This document shows positions 1-8,823 of a DNA stretch of 64,000 nt, in pieces (within the stretch, counting starts at the first letter, position 1; the number at the start of each line of letters is the position of its first letter). The stretch covers positions 992,001-1,056,000 of the forward strand of contig CAVWQI010000002.1 of the NCBI GenBank assembly GCA_963757185.1. The letters run 5' to 3'. The notes beneath the pieces were generated by a model. It searched no databases and was not told where the DNA came from. It saw only the letters and a program-made list of their open reading frames with translations. The DNA comes from JAQBQB01 sp963757185. Its GTDB lineage: Bacteria; Gemmatimonadota; Gemmatimonadetes; Gemmatimonadales; Gemmatimonadaceae. Made by a program: the position numbers and the translations under genes.

Positions 1-1449
1 CACCGCGTCGGCAACCGTCGCCATGGTCGCCGCGACGTGATGCTCGAAGCCGTTCGTGCAGATGAAGCGCAGCAATTCCTGGAGCCGAGGAATCTCGGCG
101 ACGCCGGCGCCGCCGAACGTCGTGAGCGGATCGTCGGTGAAGCGTCCCTCACCGACGTAGCCGCGGATCTTGCCGGTGCGATCGTCGGTCGAGAACCGGG
201 CGTACGACATCGGGCTCGATCTCACCTTGCCGACGACGGTGCCGTACGTGTTGTCGCGGCCGACCGTGCCGGCGATGATCGCCTGATAGTCCATCTTCAC
301 GTCTTCGAAGAACGACTTCGGCAGGTTGCTGCAGTGGAAGCAGACCGCCTTGTTCGGGTCGTCGCCGTAATTGTTGTTCCAGTCGAGCAGCGCGCTCGGC
401 GTCTGTGACGCGAGCGTCAGCGCGTACATGCTGATCGTGCCGCAGACGTCCACCTCGCAGGCGCTCGGCATGTTCACATCGCTCATCATGCTCATGATCG
501 TGCACGGCACGACGCCGAAGAATTCCTCGAGCGACGTCCAGCACTGCACGGCGCTCACGTTCACGTCGGTCTCGCGCATCCACCGGTCGATGACGAGACC
601 CAACTTGGCCATCTTGATCAGCGCGTCGCTCGGGATGCCGTCGGTCGGGACGTACTCCTGCATCTCGCCGAGCTTGTAGAGAACGTCGGCATCGTCGTTC
701 GCCAGGTGATTCACCCTGCCGAGCACTTCGGATAGATCGATCGGCTCGACGGCGATGCCCGACGCCTCGAGGATCTTCTCGCTGTAGCGGACAGTCTTGA
801 AGGCAGCGGGCCGAGCGCCGATGGCGCCGATGCGCGCCGTCCTGAGACCCCGCGCCACCCGGCAGGTCGCGACGAAGCGGCGGAGGTCCGCCCGGAAGCT
901 GTCCGACTCGGGGCGCTGGGTATGAAGCGACGTCAGACTATATGGTATGCCGTACTGCGTCAGAACGTTACAGACGGACATCTTCCCGCAGAACGCGTCG
1001 CGCCGGAAGTCGATGCCCATCTTCGCCGGGTCGTCGGCGGTCGCGTGGATCAACACCGGCACGTTCAGGCCGGAGAGACGCAGCGTCTCGGCGATCGCCC
1101 GCTCGTCGCCGAAGTTCGGCAGCGTGACGACCACGCCGGCAATCTTGTCGGCGTGCTTTCGGAAGAGCGCCGCGCAGGCCTTGGACTCGTCGCGGCTTTC
1201 GACCGCGCCGTGGACCGAGTCGCCCACTTCGAGGGCGATGGCGTCGATGCCTTGTTCGGCGAACGCGCGCAGCATCTCGTCGCGGCCCGTGCGAGCCAGG
1301 TGGCCGGGGAAGAAGCCGCGATTGCCGACGAGCAGGGCCAGCGTGACACGTTCGACCGGCACCCGTCGCGAGGCGCGCTTCTCCGCCTGGGTCGCGTGCT
1401 TCGCCGTGAGCTTGCCGCCGGCGTTGGATTCGAGTTGATGAATGCGCAT
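1..1449 (-). CDS. L-fucose/L-arabinose isomerase family protein (partial, C-terminus outside window)
   Basis: Translating the minus strand from the ATG at 1449 gives 483 codons with no stop to the window edge, so the C-terminus is missing. The product resembles the FucI-type ketol isomerase family: an N-terminal Rossmann-like half (LALLVGNRGFFPG near residue 40) and a C-terminal half with the conserved acidic and cysteine-rich patches MSDVNMPSACEVDVCGT and AVCFHCSNLP. Members interconvert aldoses and ketoses (fucose/fuculose, arabinose/ribulose) in the cytoplasm with Mn2+. It lies divergent to a sugar-binding lipoprotein at 1589, which supports a sugar-catabolic role; the true substrate cannot be read from sequence. 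A 14-bp inverted repeat sits just upstream of the start codon. The ribosome site before the ATG is weak. Confidence 0.8.
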   Translation of the reverse strand, partial: MRIHQLESNAGGKLTAKHATQAEKRASRRVPVERVTLALLVGNRGFFPGHLARTGRDEMLRAFAEQGIDAIALEVGDSVHGAVESRDESKACAALFRKHADKIAGVVVTLPNFGDERAIAETLRLSGLNVPVLIHATADDPAKMGIDFRRDAFCGKMSVCNVLTQYGIPYSLTSLHTQRPESDSFRADLRRFVATCRVARGLRTARIGAIGARPAAFKTVRYSEKILEASGIAVEPIDLSEVLGRVNHLANDDADVLYKLGEMQEYVPTDGIPSDALIKMAKLGLVIDRWMRETDVNVSAVQCWTSLEEFFGVVPCTIMSMMSDVNMPSACEVDVCGTISMYALTLASQTPSALLDWNNNYGDDPNKAVCFHCSNLPKSFFEDVKMDYQAIIAGTVGRDNTYGTVVGKVRSSPMSYARFSTDDRTGKIRGYVGEGRFTDDPLTTFGGAGVAEIPRLQELLRFICTNGFEHHVAATMATVADAV

Positions 1450-1459
1450 AGGGAGAGCG

Positions 1460-1473
1460 GTTTTCGAGAAAAC
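1460..1473. promoter_or_regulatory. Inverted repeat, candidate sugar-repressor operator
   Basis: GTTTTC-GA-GAAAAC is a perfect 6+6 bp palindrome with a 2-base centre, 11 bases upstream of the isomerase start codon. The form (A-rich half sites flanking a central CG/GA) is like LacI/GalR-type operators. No regulator gene is in the window, so this is a candidate only. Confidence 0.35.
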
Positions 1474-1527
1474 GTGGCGAGCCGGTAGAGCATATCGGGC
1501 GTGCACGGTCGCCGGAAGGCCGCCGCG

Positions 1528-1556
1528 TTGACACGTCGCGCCAGCGGGGTCATTGT
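1528..1556 (+). promoter_or_regulatory. Sigma-70-like promoter for sugar-binding protein
   Basis: A consensus -35 TTGACA at 1528-1533 is followed after 17 bases by CATTGT (1551-1556), a 3-of-6 match to the -10 box. It lies 32 bases before the ATG at 1589. Confidence 0.45.
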
Positions 1557-1588
1557 TTCGCCCCCGACCCTTCATCGCAGAGAGCTGA

Positions 1589-2635
1589 ATGATTCGCACG
1601 CCTTTCCGCCGCCTGAGCCAAATCCTTCTTGCGACCCTTCTCGCCGCATGCAGCGGAGCAAAGACCGACAAGTCGGACGCCTCCCCGGCGGGTGGTGCGA
1701 CCGCGGCCGGCGGGAGCAAGACCTTCACGATCGCGATGATCGCCAAGAGCTCGACCAATCCCGTCTTTTTGTCGGGTCGGCAGGGCGCCGAGGCGGCGGC
1801 GGCGGAGTTGACAAAGGCGAACGGCGTGAACGTGAAGATCGACTGGCTCACGCCGCCGGACGAGGACCCGACGCTTCAGGCGCAGCGCATCGGCGAGGCG
1901 GTGAACGCCGGCGCGAACGCGATTCTTCTCTCGGCGAGCGACGCCGGGAAGCTCGTCGGCGCGGTGGACGAAGCCGTGGCGCGCGGCGTGCCCGTGATGA
2001 CGTTCGATAGCGACGTCGCCGGCTCCAAGCGGTTCTCGTTCTACGGCGGCGACGACGCGTTGATGGGCAGGCAGGTGATGCAGGAGCTGGCAAAGCAGAT
2101 GGGCGACAAGGGCAAGATCGCCATTCTCGCCGGCAACCAGAACGCGCCGAACCTCCAGAAACGGGTCGAGGGTGTGAAGGAGGAGGCCAAGAAGCATCCG
2201 GGCATCAAGATCCTCAACACGTTCTACCACGCCGAGACGCCGCAGGACGCGGCGAAGGAAGTCGTCGACGCGCAGAACGCGTATCCGGACATTCAGGGTT
2301 GGGCGATGATCGGCGGGTGGGCGCTGTTCACGCCGGCGCTGCTCACGGATCTCGACCCGAACAAGGTCAAGATCGTTTCGGTCGACGCGCTGCCGGTCGA
2401 GCTGCCGTACGTCGACAAGGGGCTCGCGCCGGTGTTGTTCGCTCAGCCGACGTATCTCTGGGGCTACGTGTCCGTAAAGACCATCTTCGACCACGTGTAT
2501 CTGCACAAGGACGTGCCGGCACACGTGCAGATGGATCTCGTGCGCGTGTCGAAGGAGAATCTTGGCGAGTGGGCTCGCCAGCTGAAGCAATGGGGTTTCA
2601 CCGACGTGGACCCGAAGTTCCTGTCGATGAAGTAG
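1589..2635 (+). CDS. Sugar ABC transporter substrate-binding lipoprotein
   Basis: This 348-residue periplasmic-binding protein has a lipoprotein signal (lipobox LAAC around residue 20) followed by a low-complexity linker and a type-1 periplasmic binding fold (Peripla_BP_4 family, ribose/rhamnose type): FTIAMIAKSSTNPVF at the start of the domain, EAVNAGANAILLSASDA in the first lobe, VMTFDSDV at the crossover and GWAMIGGWALF in the second lobe. It would capture a monosaccharide outside the inner membrane for an ABC importer, but no ATPase or permease gene is adjacent. The neighbour on the opposite strand is a FucI-family isomerase, and the GH27 galactosidase follows convergently, so an L-fucose-, arabinose- or galactose-like ligand is plausible. 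Start chosen at the ATG that gives the signal peptide. Confidence 0.85.
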   Translation: MIRTPFRRLSQILLATLLAACSGAKTDKSDASPAGGATAAGGSKTFTIAMIAKSSTNPVFLSGRQGAEAAAAELTKANGVNVKIDWLTPPDEDPTLQAQRIGEAVNAGANAILLSASDAGKLVGAVDEAVARGVPVMTFDSDVAGSKRFSFYGGDDALMGRQVMQELAKQMGDKGKIAILAGNQNAPNLQKRVEGVKEEAKKHPGIKILNTFYHAETPQDAAKEVVDAQNAYPDIQGWAMIGGWALFTPALLTDLDPNKVKIVSVDALPVELPYVDKGLAPVLFAQPTYLWGYVSVKTIFDHVYLHKDVPAHVQMDLVRVSKENLGEWARQLKQWGFTDVDPKFLSMK

Positions 2636-2674
2636 CGACTACGCGAGCAGCGGGTCTCGGGATTTTCGTCGCGA

Positions 2675-3853
2675 CTATTTCCGCACGAGGTACATCGCGA
2701 CCGAATGCGCGGCTACGCTCGCCGACACCACGCCGTCGGCGGTACGCTCCGCATGCGCCCACACGTCGCGCTCGAGATGCCGGCCCGCCGGCAAGCCGAT
2801 CTCTGGCATCGTCGTCGAGATGATCGCCGTCGTCTCGCCGCGATTGAGGAGCAACACCGCGCGATCGCCGTTCGACATTGGCTTGATCCATACTTGGGTC
2901 ACACTGTCGCCCTTCAGCTTGTAGCCCTGCGAGCCGCCCCAATCTTGGTCGATCGCGACCACCTCGGGATTCGTGAGAATACTCCGAGTCGAGTCGTTCA
3001 TCGACCGAAGATCGTTCCCGGCGATGAGCGGCGCGTTGAGCAGCGCCCACAGGCTGAAATGCGCCACGTACTCGGCGTTCGTCATCCTTCCATTGCCCAC
3101 CTCGAGCATGTCGGGATCGTTCCATGCGTTCGGGCCCGAGTATTTCTCGAGGCCGACCTGCTTGTCGAGAATCGAGAGCATCGACTTCCAGTTGTCGCGG
3201 ATGTCGCCCGTCGTCCGCCACAGCTCGCCGCCCACGAAACGCCCCCACTCCCAGGGCTTGTTCTGACCCCACTCGCAAAGGCTGAACACGATCGGGCGGC
3301 CCGTCGCGGCGAGCGCGTCGCCCATCGCTTGGTAGCGCTCGATGGCCGGACGCATTTGGTTGTTGCAGTTGTCGTATTTGAGATAATCGATGCCCCACGC
3401 GGCGAAGGTGGTCGCGTCCGCCACCTCGTGGTCGATGCTCGCGGGTCGCTTCTGGCACGTCATGGTGCCGGCCGACGAGTAGATGCCGATCTTGAGCCCC
3501 TTGGAGTGGACGTAGTCGGCCAACCACTTCATGCCGTGCGGAAAACGAGTCGAGTCGGTCGTCAGGTTGCCCTGCGCGTCTCGCGCCGTCGCTTCCCAAC
3601 AGTCGTCGATGTTGACGTACTTGTAGCCGGCGTCGCGCATGCCACTCGACACCATGGCGTCGGCCGTCTCGCGAATGAGATTCTCGTCGATACGGCAACC
3701 GAACTTGTTCCAGCTGTTCCAGCCCATGGGCGGCGTCGGGGCAAGCGCGCGCGCCGGGCGCGCGGCGGTGGTCGCGGTCGACGCGGAGCCATGCCACGCC
3801 GCCGCCGTCGCCCATACAGTGAGAAAGAGCCCCAAAGCCGGTGTTGCTCGCAT
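2675..3853 (-). CDS. GH27 alpha-galactosidase, secreted
   Basis: The 392-residue product starts at the ATG at 3853, giving a signal peptide (MRATPALGLFLTVWATAAAW); an upstream ATG at 3868 would add five residues. It carries the GH27 signature PPMGWNSWN (residues 41-49), the nucleophile in LKYDNC (Asp161) and the acid/base in WRTTGDI (Asp217), plus NDPDMLEVG in the substrate pocket. The C-terminal beta-sandwich (residues about 300-392) is intact. It hydrolyses terminal alpha-1,6 galactosides such as melibiose, raffinose or galactomannan side chains outside the cytoplasm. It is convergent with the sugar-binding lipoprotein and divergent from the S9 peptidase, so it seems to be a single transcription unit. 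Confidence 0.9.
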   Translation of the reverse strand: MRATPALGLFLTVWATAAAWHGSASTATTAARPARALAPTPPMGWNSWNKFGCRIDENLIRETADAMVSSGMRDAGYKYVNIDDCWEATARDAQGNLTTDSTRFPHGMKWLADYVHSKGLKIGIYSSAGTMTCQKRPASIDHEVADATTFAAWGIDYLKYDNCNNQMRPAIERYQAMGDALAATGRPIVFSLCEWGQNKPWEWGRFVGGELWRTTGDIRDNWKSMLSILDKQVGLEKYSGPNAWNDPDMLEVGNGRMTNAEYVAHFSLWALLNAPLIAGNDLRSMNDSTRSILTNPEVVAIDQDWGGSQGYKLKGDSVTQVWIKPMSNGDRAVLLLNRGETTAIISTTMPEIGLPAGRHLERDVWAHAERTADGVVSASVAAHSVAMYLVRK

Positions 3854-4014
3854 GCGTTCCTCGTTCAAAGACGTTTCCGCGGCCCGCCAAGCGCGGCGAA
3901 TTAACGTTCAGCGGTCGGCGACCGGCGCGGAAGGGTCGGCGTGGCGGCGGAACTGGCGAAGTCGCGGCGCACGACGGAACTTCAGGGCTCGTGACTTTCT
4001 CGACGGAGATCGGT

Positions 4015-6507
4015 ATGCGCGCGACGATCATCGCCCGCCTTGGCGCGGGCCTTCTCCCGGTGGTACTCGCCACGCAGTCCGTCGGCGCCCAAGGCACTGC
4101 CGTCGACTACTCCCGCGCCGACCAGCTCAACGCGCGCTATGAGGGGCTCGCCGTCGGCATTCCCGACCGCCCGACCTGGATCGGCCGCACATCGCGCCTT
4201 TGGTACAGGCGCACGGCGAAGGGCGGCGGCTACGAGTTCACGGTCGTGGACGTCGCGGCGAAGACGAAACAGCCCGCGTTCGACCACGCCCGACTCGCCG
4301 ACGCCATCATTCGCGCCGGGCTGACCGAGATTCCGAGCGCCGGCCGAGGCGGCGGCGCACCGGGGGGCGGCGCCCCGACCCGTGTCTCGCCGACCAACCT
4401 TCCCTTCGCCGACTTCAACTTCGCCGACGACGAGCACGCGATCGAGTTCGTGGCCACAGGCTACAACTGGAAGTGCACGATCACCGACTACGCCTGCCAG
4501 CGCGTCGGCCCGGTGAGCGTCGGCGGACGAGGTGGTCGCGGCGGCCGGGGGGGAGCGGGGCCGATCGCCGACGACGAACAGAGCGACATGGTTCCGTTCG
4601 AGGGACCGTGGGATGACATCGAGGCGCTCGGCGACGAGGTGATCGCGCAACGACTCGCGCGGCAGCAGGGGCCGCCGCGTCCACCAGCCGACAGCGCGGT
4701 TCGCCGTTCGCCGGACGGACAGCACGAAGCGTACATCGAGAACTTCAACGTCTACGTGCGCGCGACCGGCGCACGCACGGGCTCACCGCTCACCTATGAC
4801 GGATCGGAAGGCGGAGCGTACACGCTGCAATCGCTCGCCTGGTCGCCCAACTCGGCCAAGATCGCGGTGTATCGCGTGACGCCGGGTTATCGACGACTCG
4901 TTCGCTACGTCGAATCGTCGCCGGCGGATCAGCTCCAGCCGAAGTACATGGAGCGAGTCTACGCGAAGCCGGGCGACGTGCTCGACGAGCGCGATCCGGT
5001 GCTCATCGACGTCGCCTCGAAACACGTCGTTCAGGTCGATCACACGCTCTTTCCGAACCCGTACCAGCTACTGCAGCTCACGTGGCGCAAGGACAGCCGA
5101 GCGTTCACGTTCGAGTACAACCAGCGCGGTCATCAGGTCTATCGCGTCGTCGAGGTGGACGCGAGCACCGGGGCGGCACGGCCGATCGTCTCCGAGGAGT
5201 CCAAGGCGTTCGTCGACTATCGCTCGGCCACCGACGGGATCACCGACTCCGGACGCCGATTCCGCTACGACGTCGCCGATGGGAAGGAGATGATCTGGAT
5301 GTCGGAGCGAGACGGCTGGAGCCAACTGTATTTGATCGACGGCGCGACCGGTCGCGTAGAGAATCAGATCACGAAGGGCAACTGGGTCGTGCACAACGTG
5401 CAGCACGTGGACGAAGCGAAGCGCCAACTCTGGTTCACAGCGAATGGCATGGACCCGAAGGAGGATCCGTACTTCCTCCACTACTACCGAGTCAACTTCG
5501 ACGGCAGCGGCCTCACGCCGATGACCCCCGAGAACGGGATGCACACCATCTCGTGGTCGGGCGACAGTACCTACTACGCCGACCTCTGGTCGCGCGTCGA
5601 TGCCGCGCCGTCGCTCGACGTTCACAGCGCGTCCGACCAGCACGTCGCGATGGACGTGGAGCACGGCGACGTCTCGGCGCTCTCCGCCGCTGGATGGAAG
5701 CCGCCCGAAGTGTTCGTCGCGAAGGGACGCGATGGCGCCACGGACATCTGGGGCGTGATCTTCAAGCCGACCAACTTCGATCCCAAGAAGAAGTACCCGG
5801 TGATCGAGAACATCTACGCCGGCCCGCAGGGATCGTTCGTGCCGAAGTCGTTCGGCGTCACGAACGACATGCGGAACCTCGCCGAGCTCGGGTTCATCGT
5901 CGTGCAGATGGACGGCATGGGGACGGCGAATCGCTCGAAGGCGTTTCACGACGTCGCGTTTCAGAATCTCGGCGACGCGGGATTCCCCGACCGTATTCTC
6001 TGGCACAAGGCTGTGGCGGCGAAGTATCCGTGGTATGACATCACGCGCGTCGGCATCTACGGCACCTCGGCCGGCGGACAGAACTCACTCGGTGGAATGC
6101 TTTTCCACCCCGAGTTCTACAAGGCCGCGGTGTCGGCGGCGGGGTGCCACGACAACCGCATGGACAAGATCTGGTGGAACGAGCAATGGATGGGTTGGCC
6201 GCTCGGGCCGCACTACGCCGCGTCGTCGAACGTCGACAACGCGTCGAAGCTGCAGGGCGACCTGATGCTCATCGTCGGTGAGCTCGACACGAACGTGGAC
6301 CCGTCGTCGACGATGCAGGTGGTCAACGCGCTGATCAAAGCGAACAAGACGTTCGATCTGCTGGTGATCCCGGGCGCCGATCACACCAACGGTGGCCCGT
6401 ACGGCATTCGCAAGCGCAACGACTTCTTCGTGCATCATCTGCTCGGCGTCGAGCCGCCGGAACGGAACGCAACCCAAACGATTCAGGCCGGACGCGCCGG
6501 CCGATAA
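4015..6507 (+). CDS. S9 family peptidase (DPP-IV/prolyl oligopeptidase type), secreted, with Gly/Arg-rich inserts
   Basis: An 830-residue secreted serine peptidase. The ATG at 4015 is preceded by GGAG and gives a signal peptide ending near SVGAQ; the frame is open further upstream but lacks a signal. An N-terminal beta-propeller (DPPIV_N) is followed by the alpha/beta-hydrolase domain with the triad Ser685 (GTSAGG), Asp758 (ELDTNVD) and His790 (GADHTNGG). The family removes dipeptides, often after proline, from peptides. Unusual are two low-complexity inserts in the propeller: GRGGGAPGGGAPT and GGRGGRGGRGGAG (about nt 4340-4390 and 4520-4560). The M24 peptidase starts 29 bases downstream, suggesting an operon for peptide breakdown. 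Confidence 0.92.
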   Translation: MRATIIARLGAGLLPVVLATQSVGAQGTAVDYSRADQLNARYEGLAVGIPDRPTWIGRTSRLWYRRTAKGGGYEFTVVDVAAKTKQPAFDHARLADAIIRAGLTEIPSAGRGGGAPGGGAPTRVSPTNLPFADFNFADDEHAIEFVATGYNWKCTITDYACQRVGPVSVGGRGGRGGRGGAGPIADDEQSDMVPFEGPWDDIEALGDEVIAQRLARQQGPPRPPADSAVRRSPDGQHEAYIENFNVYVRATGARTGSPLTYDGSEGGAYTLQSLAWSPNSAKIAVYRVTPGYRRLVRYVESSPADQLQPKYMERVYAKPGDVLDERDPVLIDVASKHVVQVDHTLFPNPYQLLQLTWRKDSRAFTFEYNQRGHQVYRVVEVDASTGAARPIVSEESKAFVDYRSATDGITDSGRRFRYDVADGKEMIWMSERDGWSQLYLIDGATGRVENQITKGNWVVHNVQHVDEAKRQLWFTANGMDPKEDPYFLHYYRVNFDGSGLTPMTPENGMHTISWSGDSTYYADLWSRVDAAPSLDVHSASDQHVAMDVEHGDVSALSAAGWKPPEVFVAKGRDGATDIWGVIFKPTNFDPKKKYPVIENIYAGPQGSFVPKSFGVTNDMRNLAELGFIVVQMDGMGTANRSKAFHDVAFQNLGDAGFPDRILWHKAVAAKYPWYDITRVGIYGTSAGGQNSLGGMLFHPEFYKAAVSAAGCHDNRMDKIWWNEQWMGWPLGPHYAASSNVDNASKLQGDLMLIVGELDTNVDPSSTMQVVNALIKANKTFDLLVIPGADHTNGGPYGIRKRNDFFVHHLLGVEPPERNATQTIQAGRAGR

Positions 6508-6536
6508 CCGCGACTTCTCTCCTCCCAATCCCGCCA

Positions 6537-7787
6537 ATGGACAGACGCTCTTTCGTTTCTCGCTCAGCCACGACGCTCGGCGCCATCGCCGCGTCGCGAA
6601 CCGGAGCGTTCGACGTGCCCCCGCCATCCCTCGACGGGATCACGCTTCAAGCCAAGCCCGCCCCGATCACGGACGACGAGCGCCGCGCGCGAATCGAGAA
6701 GGCGCGCCGTTTGATGGCGGAGAACGGGATCGACGCGATGTTTCTCGAGGGTGGGTCGAGCATGTCGTACTTCACCGGCGTGCACTGGGGAAACAGCGAG
6801 CGCACGTTCGGCGTCGTCATTCCCGCCAAAGGTGAGCTCGCGTGGGTGACGCCGGGGTTCGAGGAAGAGCGGGCGCGTGAGCTGATCAAATTCTCGAACG
6901 ACGTCCGCGTCTGGCAGGAGGACGAGAGTCCGTTCCAAGTCATCGCCGGGATTCTAAAAGACCGCGGCGTCACGACCGGCAAGGTCGGCATGGAGGAGCG
7001 CGTCCGCTTTTTCATCGCGGACGGCGTGCGTCAGCGCCTGCCCAGCGCGCAGTACGTGATCGCGACACCGGTGACGGCCGGATGCCGCATGATCAAGTCA
7101 CCGTCCGAGATCGCGCTGATGCAGCACGCGAACGAGATAACGCTCCAGGCGATCGGGGCGACGTTGAAGGCGCTCAAGCCGGGAATGTCGCAGCACGACG
7201 TGTCGTCGAACGTCGACTCGGTGACGCAGAGGCTCGGTGGCACGAGCGACGGCGCGCTCGTCATCTTCGGCAAATACACCGCCTTCCCGCACGGCAGCAG
7301 CCAGCCGCAGACGCTGCGCGATGGAGACGTCGTGCTCGTCGACGCGGGGTGCACCGTCGACGGCTACACGTCCGACATCACGCGAACGACGGTGTTCGGC
7401 AAGCCGACTCAGCGTCAGCGCGACGTGTGGGAAGTCGAAAAGCGCGCGCAGGCGGCCGCGTTCAACGCGGCGCAGGTCGGCGCGGCGTGCGAGTCGGTCG
7501 ACGCCGCCGCCAGAAAGGTGATCACCGACGCCGGCTTCGGTCCGGGCTACAAGGTGCCTGGGCTTCCGCATCGCACCGGCCACGGCATCGGCCTGGACGG
7601 CCACGAGTGGACCAACTTCGTGAAGGGCAACACGACCAAGATTCAGCCGGGCATGTGCTTCAGCGACGAGCCGACGATCGCGATCTACGGCGAGTTCGGC
7701 ATTCGCCTCGAGGACTGTCTGCACATCACGGAGAACGGTCCGCAGATGTTCACGCCGAGGAGTCCGTCGATCGAGCGGCCTGTGTAG
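6537..7787 (+). CDS. M24 family metallopeptidase (Xaa-Pro peptidase-like)
   Basis: A 416-residue protein with a twin-arginine-like leader (MDRRSFVSRSATTLG), a creatinase-type N-terminal domain (residues about 50-185) and a pita-bread C-terminal domain. The five dinuclear metal ligands are visible: Asp269 (LVDAG), Asp280 (TSDITR), His349 (RTGHGIG), Glu378 (SDEPT) and Glu392 (RLEDC). Enzymes of this family cleave Xaa-Pro bonds or are creatinases; peptidase activity is favoured by the S9 peptidase directly upstream (29-base gap). The Tat-like leader suggests export in folded, metal-loaded form. Confidence 0.88.
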   Translation: MDRRSFVSRSATTLGAIAASRTGAFDVPPPSLDGITLQAKPAPITDDERRARIEKARRLMAENGIDAMFLEGGSSMSYFTGVHWGNSERTFGVVIPAKGELAWVTPGFEEERARELIKFSNDVRVWQEDESPFQVIAGILKDRGVTTGKVGMEERVRFFIADGVRQRLPSAQYVIATPVTAGCRMIKSPSEIALMQHANEITLQAIGATLKALKPGMSQHDVSSNVDSVTQRLGGTSDGALVIFGKYTAFPHGSSQPQTLRDGDVVLVDAGCTVDGYTSDITRTTVFGKPTQRQRDVWEVEKRAQAAAFNAAQVGAACESVDAAARKVITDAGFGPGYKVPGLPHRTGHGIGLDGHEWTNFVKGNTTKIQPGMCFSDEPTIAIYGEFGIRLEDCLHITENGPQMFTPRSPSIERPV

Positions 7788-7799
7788 CTCCGCACGCAG

Positions 7800-8440
7800 T
7801 TACGGCGCGAATGGATTCGTCAGCCTGAAATACGTCGAGTCGATTCGTCGCACGTAGCCCAGTGTCTCGGAGTACCGCCACCGCTGGACGCTCGGTGCTA
7901 TCAACTCGATGTTCGACCACACCGGTTCCGGATATTTGGTCTTGGCGACGCTGAGGGCGCGCCCGATCGTGCCCTCGCCCGCGTTGTAGCTCGCAAACAT
8001 GAAATGGTAGCGTTCCGCTTCGGGAACGTTTGCCCAGAGTTGCCACAGGTCGCGGTCGTGCAGGATGCCGGCGGCGATGTTCCAGTCGGGCTGGTCGATC
8101 GCGCCGAATTCGGGTCGGTGCGAGGCGATCTGCTGGTACGTCGACGGCATGAGCTGCATCACGCCGCGCGCACCGACCCAGCTCGTCGCGTTCGGCTTGA
8201 GTTCGCTCTCGGCGAATCCTTGCGCCTTGAAGTAGCGCCAGTCGAAGGCGGAGCCGAAGTACCGTCTCGAGTATTTCTTGAAGGACGGGTCGAAGCGCTG
8301 GCTGATTTTCTTCGCCGCGCGCGCCTCGGCGACTCGCTCGAGGGCGTTGGTTGGCGGCGGCGCGGGCGCTCCCCCTGTCCGCCGGCGGCAACGGGGAAGG
8401 CTGCCAACACCAACAAAGTGAGCGAGCGGAGCCCGCGCAT
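7800..8440 (-). pseudogene. MltF-like lytic transglycosylase, copy B, broken by a frameshift in a C5 run
   Basis: The start and signal peptide (MRGLRSLTLLVLAAFPVAAG, from 8440) lie in one frame and the catalytic domain (from NALERVAEARAAKK to the stop at 7800) in another. Adding one base to the C run at 8371-8375 (G run on the coding strand) would join them without loss. The body parallels copy A at 8824-9519 almost block for block: AQGFAESEL with the catalytic Glu, GARGVMQLMPSTY, DWNIAAGI and FASYNAGEG. A working enzyme would cut peptidoglycan glycan strands to 1,6-anhydro products. It is either a real pseudogene or an assembly error at a homopolymer. It lies 6 bases after a DUF350 gene, as does its paralogue (33 bases). 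Confidence 0.8.
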
Positions 8441-8446
8441 CAGAGC

Positions 8447-8650
8447 CTATCCGATGGCGCGCCCGACGATGAGCGCGATCGAGACCCACAACGCACCGAT
8501 GAAGATCGCGGCGGCGACGTTCCCGCGCTTCAGCTCCTGGGGGAAGTCGACGTCGGGCATGAGCCGGTCGATGACTCGATAGCTCACGTACATCAACACC
8601 ACGCCCAGGGCGGCGTAAACGAGGTTCAGCGCAAGAATCGCCAGCTGCAC
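8447..8650 (-). CDS. DUF350-like small membrane protein, copy B
   Basis: A 67-residue protein with two predicted membrane helices (LAILALNLVYAALGVVLMYV at residues 3-22 and AAAIFIGALWVSIALIVGRA near the C-terminus) joined by a charged loop (DRLMPDVDFPQELKRGN). The layout and the KRGNVAAAIFIG stretch fit DUF350, small inner-membrane proteins of unknown function. It is closely similar to copy A at 9553-9756 (both begin MQ-AIL and share VYAALGV, LMYVS, RVIDRL). It sits just ahead of the frameshifted lytic transglycosylase and is likely co-transcribed with it. Confidence 0.75.
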   Translation of the reverse strand: MQLAILALNLVYAALGVVLMYVSYRVIDRLMPDVDFPQELKRGNVAAAIFIGALWVSIALIVGRAIG

Positions 8651-8768
8651 GAAGTCCCCTCGTGAAAGATCCGAAAGACCGCCAAGGAAGCGGCCTCATC
8701 ACAAGACGACAGTCGAGCATGTTGAGTTTCAATTCGGATCGTCGTTGCGCTGGGTGAGCGCGTTTGGC

Positions 8769-8794
8769 GCTCCAGCGACGATGGAGGCTGGAGC
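8769..8794. other. Hairpin between the two DUF350/transglycosylase cassettes
   Basis: GCTCCAGC (8769-8776) pairs perfectly with GCTGGAGC (8787-8794) across a 10-base loop. It lies between the stop of transglycosylase A and DUF350 copy B. There is no T tract, so it may be a weak terminator or processing site between duplicated units. Confidence 0.3.
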
Positions 8795-8823
8795 CGCCCG
8801 ATGCCGGTGGGCGACCCGGCCGG

